This document shows positions 53,861 to 64,000 of a stretch of 64,000 bases of DNA, in pieces. This DNA is from Monoplex corrugatus (lineage: Eukaryota > Mollusca > Gastropoda > Littorinimorpha > Ranellidae). Location: assembly GCA_030674185.1 (NCBI GenBank), contig CM060314.1, positions 27,055,891 to 27,119,890 of the forward strand, in the 5' to 3' direction. Under the pieces are notes generated by a model that saw only the letters and a list, made by a program, of their open reading frames with translations, was not told where the DNA came from and searched no databases. Within the stretch, counting starts at the first letter, position 1. Each line of letters starts with the position of its first letter. The translations under genes were made by a program, and so were the position numbers.

Positions 53861-53913
53861 ACACACACACAGACACACACGCACCAACACACACACATAC
53901 ACGCACACGCGCA

Positions 53914-53975
<62 letters not shown>

Positions 53976-54170
53976 CACACACACACACACAGCACTGCAA
54001 AAATTGTAAAGCACCCATCACAACCATGTCCACAAATCCTGTGGTTTCTGTGACGAGTAAAATTGTTTCCAATTCTGATTTATACACGCCTTAACACAGA
54101 TACATACAGACACTAGACAGACACAGACACACACACAGACACACACACAGACACACACAAACCCAAAAAC
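53861..54170. repeat. (AC)n tracts
   Basis: (AC)n with interruptions at 53,861-53,992 and CAGACA/AC units at about 54,118-54,170, with short unassigned DNA between. Confidence 0.95.
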
Positions 54171-55377
54171 AAACAAACAAAAACACCCAGATTTGCACAG
54201 AGATATAAAACTCAGAATGAACGAAATGGATCACTTACCACACTGGGGAAACTCAGAATGTGACAAAGATACTGCGACTACTAAAGGACGCAACTCCATG
54301 ATTTATCTATAGGTGCTGATAATAAAGTGTGACAAAACACTGTAATAATAGAGTTCAGCTAATTTTCTGCAGCGCAGACTACTTGTTTCTTGTCAGTTGG
54401 GAAGACATGCCTAATCCCAAAATATTTTAGAGTTATATGTCCGCTGGCATCAAAGAGATGTGAAAAATAAGAACAGCGACAAGAGCAAGAACAGACACAG
54501 CATAATCAAAGACAAAACTGCGGAAGTTATCAATCTGAGTTAATCAATAACGTTTCTGGTCCTGACAGTGTGAAACTGCTCACCAGGAAATATCACTGCA
54601 TTCAAGACAAATGAAACCTTACAATGTACACGAATAAGACATTTCCTTCACATCTTGAAATCCTCCATGACCATTGAGACTTTGAAAAATACCGCATACC
54701 TGTTCAGTCACGCACGGACGTCATTTACATGTAGTTTGTTCTGTTAGTGAAGATAAATGGGCAAAACTGGACAGACAGAAAGGCAGACAAACATACGAGT
54801 GGGCTTTTCTTTAACTGGCAAGCAGCCACGGAGAGAACACTCAATTCTCCTTCTCTCCACATCAATTATCTTTCTCTACCTCCTCGTCGATAACTTACAG
54901 AGCATATACAAAACATAAAGTCTCGACAAACAGATTCTTTTCCTATATTCCTTGCTAACCTACACTTGTTTTCCTCCCTTTTCCCAATGAATTATGCATG
55001 CATCAGCACAAGACAACATTATCTTAAAACACAAAGCAGGTTACGCAGCAGCTTCATGACAAAAAGTAACACATAAAACATATGCAAATCTTCAAGCACA
55101 ATCAACTCGGATTCATCTACAAACTCTTTTTTGTTGGAAAGAAAAACAAACGCACTCATGGCCTTTGACAACAAATCAATGTTCTTTTAAACAATTTTAC
55201 AGCAGATGAAAGTTTATGTCAGGATGATTGCACCAAAAGTAATGTGATTATTTACTGAGATACAGCTTCCAGGGCGACAAAGAGACCTTCCATAATCCCA
55301 ACACGTTCCACATCCAATATCTGGTAACCACAAACAATGCAACAGGGACTAAAGGAGATTCTGAAACCAATATGTAA
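54171..55377. other. unassigned DNA
   Basis: No recognised gene or element in about 1.2 kb. Confidence 0.5.
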
Positions 55378-55997
55378 TCTTGTATTACGTGCTTATCTGT
55401 TGTATTGACTTTTCTTGAATTACTTACTTATCTGCTGTATTAATTCTTGTATTACTTTCTTATCTGCTCTATTGATTCTTCCTGATTACTTATCTGCTGT
55501 GTTGATTCTTCGTGTATTACTTATTTTCGGTACTGACTCTTCTTGCATTACTTATCTGTTGTATTGATTCTTTTTGTGTTACTTACTTATCTGTTGTACT
55601 GATTCTTTTTGTGTTACTTACTTATCTGATGTATTGATTCTTCTAGTATTACTGACTTATCTGCTGTATTGATTCTTCTAGTATTACTGACATCTGCTGT
55701 ATTGATTCTTCTGGTATTACTGACTTATCTGCTGTATTGATTCTTCTAGTATTATCTGAGACTTCATATTTGTTTTGTATTGATTCTTCTAGTATTACTG
55801 ACTTATCTGCTGTATTGATTCTTCTAGTATTACTGACTTATCTGCTGTATTGATTCTTCTAGTATTACTGACTTATCTGCTGTATTGATTCTTCTAGTAT
55901 TACTGACTTATCTGCTGTATTGATTCTTCTTGTATTACCTGCTTATCTGTTGTACTGATTCTTCTTGTATTACTTTACGTATCTGCTGTATTGATTC
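55378..55997. repeat. 35-bp minisatellite, about 17 units
   Basis: The head-to-tail monomer begins TATTACTGACTTATCTGC and ends TGTATTGATTCTTCTAG, 35 bp in total. Units near 55,798-55,925 are nearly identical, while outer units carry substitutions and small deletions, so the centre was homogenised most recently. Confidence 0.95.
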
Positions 55998-56189
55998 TAA
56001 CAGCCTCTATGCACTACTTTAATAAGTTTCCAAGACATACATGGAATTGATCCACAGTTTGTTCTGGTTTCAACATCCAAACCTTTTTCATGTGCACAGC
56101 CACAGACCTGTATGGTGATTATCTGTATGGTGATTAAATGAATAATACACTTTTCAATCCATTTTCAGAGAGAGAAAAAGTAAAAAAGT

Positions 56190-56285
56190 AGAAACTACCG
56201 AATCTACAAATTCAAACCAACGACCAGACTGACTGAAGAAACTGGCCAGTGAACACATTAACCACGTGACGATGCCACTCCTTTG
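56190..56285 (-). mobile_element. possible tRNA-derived SINE head
   Basis: The minus strand reads GGAGTGGCATCGTCACGTGG then TTAATGTGTTCACTGGCCAG, like the 5' half of a tRNA, and GTTGGTTTGAATTTG about 59 nt after the A-box start, like a B-box. The spacing is longer than in a standard tRNA and no known SINE body follows. Weak. Confidence 0.3.
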
Positions 56286-56837
56286 CAGAGAATAATGAAA
56301 CAAGCCATCCTGAATGGGTGTCTGTGAAAGCCAACATGGGCTGCCCACTCACATCTTCTTCACTGCACACTCTGACTCCATTAGATCTCACACAACAGTT
56401 TCTATTTTGGAGCTGAAGCCCCTTCTTTCTTTAATCTCTTTTTAACTCTTGTGTTAGTGTGGGTGGAATCTGAAGTTCAGATGTTGAAATATCTTTAGCA
56501 GATTGAAAGAATCGTCTGCTGAGTTTCAACGCTGAATAATTAATATCTATTTGAATATCATTTTCATGCTGAAAGGATCCCAATTAAACAGATCCAAGAG
56601 ATGCTAACGTGTGACTTGGTTGTTAAAGATCAATTTATTAACAGTAGCATTTATCATTAGCACCAGGGATCCAATACGTATGATATTTTACATAACAGTT
56701 GAATACAGTGCTTGTGGATTGACTGACAACTTTCAATACACGCAGAAGGTGACAAAACCACTTTCGTATAATAATACTTGTTTTCACATTACATACGATT
56801 TGTAGGTAAACAATAATAAAGAGGGAAGGGGAAGGAG
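56286..56837. other. unassigned DNA
   Basis: Nothing recognised. The stretch 55,998-56,189 to its left holds a 17-bp tandem duplication (CTGTATGGTGATTAT-type, about 56,108-56,143). Confidence 0.5.
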
Positions 56838-56859
56838 AGAGAGGAGAGAGGAGAGAGAA

Positions 56860-56946
<87 letters not shown>
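56838..56946. repeat. (GA)n microsatellite
   Basis: Impure GA grading into a long pure (GA)n. Confidence 0.95.
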
Positions 56947-56951
<5 letters not shown>

Positions 56952-57804
56952 GGTTGTCTCATACAAAACTGAATGCATTCGTTGATAATGACACATCGGT
57001 TAGGAACCAGAGTGAAAGAAAGAGTCTGACAGTCTGAAAAGTATTTTACGCATTGTTTGGAATGTTTGAGCAGCTTTAGTCGTACGTTGAATGAGAAATT
57101 AACTTGCCATCTTGACAACATTCCCTGATTATTCAAGTGTCCTCTTCTAGGCTTCTAATTGCCTGTACTAATTGGAATGGACAGGATAAGAAAGCCAAGA
57201 CTTTTTCTCCTCTTTTCGCCCAGTCTAAAGCCATGACTGTTCCTCCTCTTTTCGCTCAGTCTAGCTCCCTCTGTTTTCCACCCAGTCCTGCTGTCGACAT
57301 GCATCTCATTATCCCCACCTCTCTGATATGCCAAAGGCGAAAAAGAATGGCTGCCGAAAACGTCTTCCTTGCTCTGACCTTTTTCTCCTACAAATACACT
57401 TGAACGGAAGTAACATCGTTAAACCATAATGCACTGCGCACTAGAATGCAAATCTAATGATAACAACGCATGCGTAAACAGGCAAAGCGAAAGAAAGCCC
57501 CAAACCAATTTGAATCTTCAATAAGCCAACTTGCGATGAGAATGCAGTCAACAGCGTCATTGGTCAGAGTTTGACAGCACTGAAAGGTGCTCCCATCATT
57601 TTCTCGCTTGAGTTGGAACAATGGAGCGTCCATTGACTTAATGAATGGCCTTTCAATTAAGTTTACTGCTGCAGAACAGTAGCCTGATTCTCCTCTGCTT
57701 GGGAGAAAGCTGGGAATAACAAGAGTCAAGCCATGCCAATAGTCTTTCGTTTACAAAAGAACACCCAGACGCAAGCACCTTGATGCTGCTTTTCTTGTAT
57801 GTGT
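56947..57804. other. unassigned DNA
   Basis: Contains two imperfect copies of a ~40-bp unit with TTTTC(G)CxCAGTCTA and CTCCTCTTTTCGC near 57,200-57,270. Nothing else recognised. Confidence 0.5.
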
Positions 57805-57806
57805 AT

Positions 57807-57888
<82 letters not shown>

Positions 57889-57968
57889 TGCTTGCGCGCG
57901 TGCATGTACCTGTGTGCGGGCGTGCGTATATGTACCTGTGTGCGCGCGCGCGTGTGTGTGCGTGCGTG

Positions 57969-58016
<48 letters not shown>

Positions 58017-58560
58017 GTGTGTGGTGTGTGTGTGTGTGTGGTCTGTTGTGTTGTGTGTTTTGCTACCATAGCTAAACATTGTTAACAGCTTCCATACAAT
58101 ATAAAATGATGTACTAATATCTATACACTGGACATTACAGATAAATGTCACAGGATGGACGGTTGCGTGTGTGACTAAATTAACTGTCCTGCGATTACAG
58201 GATGATTCTACCTTAATATACACAGACGATGTTATGGTAGTTACATCAAACTTCAGGAAGAATGGTTGTTCTATCCCCAAAATTTTGATATTCACTCACT
58301 GCAATTTGATCACATTTGACTATGCCAAAGAACATTATACACCTCAAACAAACGTTAAAAACTAGTTTGACGGGAAAAGTTCTTGATTCAGATTTTGTAA
58401 ACATCCATTTAGACACAAACGAAATTTTTTACCAGCACCTTTGGCGTGCACAAACACACGCACACACATAAACACACATGCACGTGCGTACGCGCACACA
58501 CACGCACGCTTACATACACACATTTACTTCACTCACTCACACACACACACACACACACAC

Positions 58561-58620
<60 letters not shown>
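57805..58620. repeat. (GT)n and (CA)n tracts around unassigned DNA
   Basis: A long compound (GT)n with GCGC/GTGC interruptions (57,805-58,045), unassigned DNA, then a compound (CA)n (58,445-58,620). The two are complementary on one strand, ~400 bp apart. Confidence 0.95.
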
Positions 58621-58624
<4 letters not shown>

Positions 58625-59569
58625 TGCTGTATTCACCACACCAAGCAGGCGTTCACATCCAAAAGTCAATCTGACATGATTTCCCTATTTTCAAAGAAAG
58701 AAATTAAAGTTTGAAAGGATAGTGTGTACAAAAGAACAACTGAAAAATCGCAAAGAGAAGGGCTACAAGCAATAGAATTTGTAAAGATATCACCAAAATA
58801 CAACACAAGTTATGTAGCTTGGCACATTGTTTGTTAAAATCAACAAAACATCCTGCAAGATGTAAAATTTTATGTGATCGCGTAAATTTGTCATGTTCCA
58901 AGTTCATGATTGATTTACTTCTCCATCACATGAAAAATGATACATGGTGCATTTGAAAATATTTGTGAACAAACGAAAATCCTGAATAAAGAAATCCATC
59001 CTGACAGAAACTAAAAAAACAACGACAACAATCAAATGGAACAAGATATGTTTCTGTCACGTATCTGAGATCGGAAAAAAATATGGAGAATTGCCATCCA
59101 AGAATTCCTCACCAGCAACCTTATTACAATAGAAAATGGGTCATATGCATGGTGCATCTTCATCATTAACGAAGGCATTTGATCATATTTGACGAGGATC
59201 CATCAAAATATTCCTGACAAACATCAAAAACTCGAAACTTCCAGGAGAAACCTGTATTCACCAGAACTACTGTCAGGTAATGACCCAGAGCCAACTACCC
59301 TTTTCTTCATCCCATTACAAGCACTTGACCTTTAACATCCATCCCTTCCACTACATGCAATAAAACTGAAAGACAGGCACACGCGTCAAGACAGACGGGA
59401 AGGGAGGATAGTTTCTAACACCTTCATTTTACAGAAAATTTGCTTTACTTCTTGGCCCTGTGCTCTGTCGGTCTTGTCAATGGTCAGCCTCTTCTTATTT
59501 CTGAAGGACTTCGATGATTTTCTCGTGGATGCAGAGAGAAAAGTAGAACGACAGGACAAAAAGGATGTT

Positions 59570-59570
<1 letters not shown>
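58621..59570. other. unassigned DNA
   Basis: No recognised gene or element. Confidence 0.5.
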
Positions 59571-59636
<66 letters not shown>

Positions 59637-59684
59637 TGTATGCGCGCACGCGCGCGTGAGAGAGGGGGGAGAGAGAGGAGAGGG

Positions 59685-59718
<34 letters not shown>

Positions 59719-59735
59719 ATGGAGGGGAGAGGAGG
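59571..59735. repeat. (GT)n joined to (GA)n
   Basis: Pure (GT)n 59,571-59,636, a GCGC-rich junction, then impure (GA)n 59,658-59,735. Confidence 0.95.
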
Positions 59736-60779
59736 GAGGACTTAACTGACATAAAATGTGAAAACAAAATAGGAATAGGCTGATATCTTCGACAAAATGA
59801 TTTCAGTAACCTCCAAGATCTTATCACCCTTGACTGAGAGTCACAAAGAGGTATGGAAAAAACTGTGTCACAGATTGTGGTCAGACTTAGCTCAAGATTC
59901 TCTAAACTCAAACAGGGGCAATGTCACCAACTGTTTACTTACTTTTAGCCTCAATACGATGGCATGCTCTGTTTAAAAATGATACCACAGTTAATAAGCA
60001 TTATTGTATCCGGGTGCCGAATTTTCAGCCTGTTCCAACTCATCTTTCCCACTGTCTACTTCTTAAAACAGGAGCAAGAATCAAAAGCAATATTACCTTT
60101 TGTCTTCTAGAGATGTATTTTAGGTATCACTGGAACCAATAAGATTCTGCAAATGAGCAGGTCGTGTTTAGCATGCATGAGTATTTTACTGTCCAAATGC
60201 AGGGTCTGAACCCTAATTTTACTGAAAAAACAACAGCAACAATAACAACAACAACAACCACAAAACCAGCATATACAGACGAGAAATTGTTTTTGCCTAC
60301 AGACAATAGACCCCTTTAGACTCACCTACCTCAATAAAAGAAAGAAAGAAGAAAGAAAGAAAGAAAAATCGAGACCGTACACTCAAACATTAAAACTAAA
60401 AAAAAGTATTCAACTGCACAAAGATGAATATGAAATGTCTTTCTCTCTCTTACACGACGAACACATTTAAATTGATATTTCATTAAAATTACGTATCCCA
60501 ATGGTAAATACCAAACAACGTATGTTGTAAATAAATGATGTACGAGGCTAATCTGGTGACAGATCCAAGGCTCAAATTTTTTCCCCGTTCACGGAATATT
60601 TAAAGAATTAAATATTAAGTAAACGCATTTGCTACACTCACACCTTCCCATCAACACGTTTCTTTTGTGTTTGTTTCGTTTTTCGGGCAAATGATTTAAC
60701 AACTCGAAATTATCTTACAAGCTGCATCGCTATACGTTTCAGTCTGTCTTAAAAAAACAACAACAAAAAACACTCATAA
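59736..60779. other. unassigned DNA
   Basis: Nothing recognised. A short (AAGA)n lies at about 60,338-60,365 and ACAACA runs near 60,230-60,260. Confidence 0.5.
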
Positions 60780-61049
60780 AGACAGTCTATAACTGATATA
60801 CATGTTGATAATTATAGTAATTTTGTTAAAATAAGTGAAGTAGTCGACTCCCTACGTTTTAATGGACATCAGATTCCACCTGCTAACTTAACCATACCTA
60901 CAGCAGATAAATTCCAGCATTTGATGTCACTTGTTCTTGCTAGATTTGATTTTCCTGTAAATTTGCTGCCTTTCCGTGTTTTTGCATTCGTTTCTGTTTA
61001 TGTACATTCAGCAATTAAGCTAAAAATGTCATTTATTATTTTTTTCTAG
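60780..61049 (+). other. 89-codon open frame without start, stop at a splice-acceptor-like site
   Basis: The frame runs without stops through AT-rich DNA. It includes NFVKISEVVDSLRFNGHQIP, TADKFQHLMSLVLARFDFP and LLPFRVFAFVSVYVHS, and ends at the TAG of TTATTTTTTTCTAGGTG (61,047-61,049), which looks like an intron 3' end. About 100 bp later an ATTAAA occurs (near 61,159). I do not recognise the protein. It could be a LINE-type C-terminus, an exon or chance. Confidence 0.3.
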
Positions 61050-62027
61050 GTGTGATGAAGACACTTAAGCCAACGATGTCTGCTCATCTTGTTTAGAGCA
61101 GCAGTCATTTTAATTTTTGTATTTAAGTTTTGATTTTGTAGAATGCCGCTAGTCGTTTTGATTAAAGTTTGACTTGGAACTCGCTCTTTCTCTTCTTTTT
61201 ATTCTTCCGTTTCTTCCGTCTACTTTTTTCCAAAGCACCCTGAATCCATTGCAAACAACACAAACTCCTTTAGTTTGTAAAGAAGGGAGGGGACCGCTGA
61301 CAAGTCTGACAGAGTACAGGGCCCTCCTGTCAAACAAAGTTTCGACGAAACGAGGGCAGAGGGCCGAGTTTGTCTTCCTCCATCCTTCTCTCAGATCTAT
61401 GTATTGATGGGTCATGTTTATTACGTATATGTAGCATAGCAAAGCGCTACTTACTTCGAGTTTTCTTCCTGTTTTTCAGCTTTCTGCACTTGCGCGCGCG
61501 CTCTCTCTCTCTCTCCCCTAGCCCGTCACACACACACGTTCACACACACATATATACAAAACACAGAGACCCCTTCATTAACCCTCGACAAAAATGTAAG
61601 TTCTCGTTCACTGGCTCCCTCTCTCTCTCTGTGACTATTGAAACGGGTCCAATGGGACATAATGCTACTATCCTTGAGTAATACTGTACTCTGAAGTCTA
61701 AACTCTCTCTTGTGAATAGTACTTTTGTTCACCATGTATTAAGAAGAAATTATTACGATTCCGTTAAATGACAATGAACTAATTGGATCATATTTTTCGT
61801 ATCTCTATTTTTTTTAAATGAATGCACATTTGTAACAAAGCAAATATTGTGTGTGCCTGCCTATGCAAACGCATGTGTACAGATCTCTAGATCTATCTTT
61901 ATACATCTCTCTCTCTGACACACACGACATAATAGACATATACAGATAGATATAGATATGTGTATACATGCGTGTATACATGTCCTTAATCTATCTTTTT
62001 ATTCTGTCGTGTGCGCGCGCATGAGAG
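61050..62027. other. unassigned DNA
   Basis: Nothing recognised. Short CT/AC simple sequence lies at 61,499-61,560 and 61,900-61,975. Confidence 0.5.
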
Positions 62028-62072
62028 AGAGAAGAGAGAGAGAGAGGAATACAGAGAGAGAGAGAGAGAGAG

Positions 62073-62140
<68 letters not shown>
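62028..62140. repeat. (GA)n joined to (GT)n
   Basis: Impure (GA)n 62,028-62,073 runs directly into (GT)n 62,074-62,140. Confidence 0.95.
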
Positions 62141-62142
<2 letters not shown>

Positions 62143-62572
62143 TTTGTTTGTGCGTGCATGTAATCAGTATGGCGCAGAATACATTTTTGAAATGTACTAT
62201 TCGCGTTCACAGGAGTAAAATATTCGACGCGCATGTTTGGCTGTGTTAATAAAACATACCACTTTTTTTCAAGCATTTCCCGGTATGTGATATGAATGAC
62301 TGGACCAAAAGTCACACGACCGTGAGGATGGCACGTCTATTTAACACCACATCTGAATGACCAACACAGTCATTGTCCCACACAATCTGAGCAATACATA
62401 TGCCCCTTCCATTTGCTATCCTTTACAGACAGTCGTTGGCGGGGGTTTGTTAGCAATGCGTGCATAGCACAAAAAAGTTCCCTTTGTGGGTAGGGCTGGT
62501 TGACTGTGTGTACGCATGTTCTGACGTGCCAGCTATGGTCGGGATCCATCAAGCAGTGAGACAGAATAGAAG
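62141..62572. other. unassigned DNA
   Basis: Nothing recognised. Confidence 0.5.
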
Positions 62573-62780
62573 GCACACCATCACAACCCTTTGACTCCCG
62601 TACCCTGTCAACTAGCATCCTGCATTGCCAACCATACTAGCAAAACAAACATTTAACCTTTGATTCGCCCATCCTATTCACCAGCTTCCTGCAGGACGCT
62701 GGTGGATAAGGTGAGGGGATCAAAGGTTTAAATTTTTGCTCTTGGTGGATAGGGCACAGGAGTCAAAGGGTTAAAGGCCT
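62573..62780. repeat. palindromic element with extra half-arms (outside F2)
   Basis: Full palindrome: left arm 62,653-62,689 (TTAACCTTTGATTCG... ACCAGCTTCC), centre TGCA, right arm 62,694-62,731 (GGACGCTGGTGGATAAGG... GGTTTAA). A separate left half-arm precedes it (62,573-62,612, AACCCTTTGACTCCCGTACC...) and a right half-arm follows (about 62,742-62,776, CTTGGTGGATAGGGCACAGG... GGGTTAA). It is related to the 12.86-kb palindrome and the 38-bp minisatellite, but no F2 body surrounds it. Confidence 0.8.
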
Positions 62781-62825
62781 GTTTTCCGATCCGGCCTTCG
62801 GATACAGGATGGGCGGAGCTATCCA

Positions 62826-62925
62826 CACACACACACACATGCATACACACACACACATGTATAAACACACACATGCATACACACACACATACATGCATGC
62901 ATACATACATAAAATACATACATAC
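62826..62925. repeat. degenerate (CA)n/(CATA)n
   Basis: ACAC runs with GCAT and ACAT interruptions. Confidence 0.9.
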
Positions 62926-63862
62926 ACACCCATATACATCCAGACGCAGACAATGCACATGACATGTATGTTTCAGAAATAGCTCCAGCCACCACCGTTC
63001 AACTTTACTTCGATTCGAAATGTTGCTGTCGATTCATCATCGCATTTCGTATTCATGCAAGTTTATATTTATTTCATATGAGAGGGATTGAAGGTACAGT
63101 AGCTACGTTTCTATGAAAATTCTGAAACTTTGTCATGTTTTCTGTCTCGATCATACATTGCAGAAACACGATGTGAAAACTGAAAATGTTTAGCAAATAT
63201 ATCTGACACTCAAGGACTGGTCTGTAAAGATACTCCCGCTGGAGCTTTAAAACAGTTTTCGGGGTAGGGAGTTCGCGTTCACATCACTCACCAATGACGT
63301 TACAACTATAAAAAAAAAATCCTTCTTTATCCTTTACCTGTGTGCACTGCAATCACCCCCCTCCCTCTCACTTTACAATCACCATCCTGTCTGCACGTTG
63401 TCTTGTTTGGCTCTTGCAGAATACATGTAACGGGACTTTCTCTGTCTGGGGAGTGTGTTCAGAATAGGCCATGTGAGGAGCAGTGGTGCACGTGTGAGAA
63501 ACAATAGTGTGTGCTTGTTGAATACCTGTCAAACAGGTTGGCAAGATAAAAGACGACTGCAGATTCAATTGATAAGGATGCTAGGTTATGGATTTCTGTT
63601 AGTGAAAACTTCTGACAGAAATGTGGTCATTGTTCTCTTTTTGCATTTGATGTAAACAAACCAACAAAAGCAGCAGACCAAACAAAAATAGAAAACAAGT
63701 AAACAAAAGAAACCAGACAAAAAATGACAATGCATCCTTATTCCTTCTAGATGACCACAAACAGTGCAAATTGCAGTATATAATCCTCAAGCCAATGTGT
63801 GTGGACTTGATTGGTCGCATATTTATTAAATAATTTCTCTCTCCCTCCTTTTTTCTCTCTGT

Positions 63863-63865
<3 letters not shown>
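62926..63865. other. unassigned DNA
   Basis: No recognised gene or element. Confidence 0.5.

Positions 63866-63935
<70 letters not shown>
63866..63935. repeat. (GA)n microsatellite
   Basis: Pure AG tract near the window end. The last 65 bp are AT-rich and unassigned. Confidence 0.98.
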
Positions 63936-63937
<2 letters not shown>

Positions 63938-64000
63938 TCATCATCTTCAGTGAAAGTTTATAAGATTATTATGATATAAATGAAACTGTATATAGTGAAA

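Overview
This is eukaryotic intergenic or intronic DNA, most likely from a lophotrochozoan and probably a gastropod mollusc. The evidence is indirect: very long AC/GT and AG/CT microsatellites roughly every 1 to 2 kb, relics of CR1/L2-like, RTE-like and RNase H-bearing I-group LINEs, a tRNA-derived SINE body that I recognise as mollusc-type, and no prokaryotic gene structure. I find no rRNA, tRNA gene, CRISPR array or intact host gene. Most long reading frames are translations of microsatellites.

Layout. 1-5 kb: mostly unique DNA with microsatellites and a LINE C-terminal relic at 4.54-4.71 kb (minus). 5.2-7.5 kb: three copies of a 76-bp repeat around a CR1/L2 3' fragment (6.1-7.03 kb). 7.5-10.8 kb: unique DNA, two palindromes, a second small CR1/L2 fragment (minus), and a possible PAN/apple-like exon near 10.1 kb. 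10.8-40.1 kb: a mosaic of diverged, same-orientation copies of several long noncoding modules, which I call A, B, F1, F2, F3 and R5. It also holds two copies of a ~555-bp short element (F4) and an RNase H-type LINE (25.3-27.5 kb) lying between two (AC)n tracts. Repeated module order suggests old segmental or tandem duplication. 35.64-36.21 kb: a 38-bp minisatellite whose monomer equals one arm of an ~80-bp palindrome found inside F2 and again at 62.65 kb.

40-64 kb: two different LINE C-termini lie tail to tail at 42.2-42.9 kb. An RNase H relic (minus) lies at 45.8-46.3 kb, an RTE-like RT scrap at 46.5 kb, and a tRNA-derived SINE (minus) at 47.04-47.33 kb. A degraded CR1/L2 LINE (minus, 49.87-51.76 kb) is interrupted by an F4 element with a 14-bp target-site duplication. 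A ZZ-finger-like frame lies at 53.6 kb and a 35-bp minisatellite at 55.4-56.0 kb.

No pathway or operon is present. The biology on view is transposition, nested insertion, microsatellite birth inside dispersed modules, and growth of a minisatellite from a palindrome arm. All similarity calls were made by eye, without database searches.
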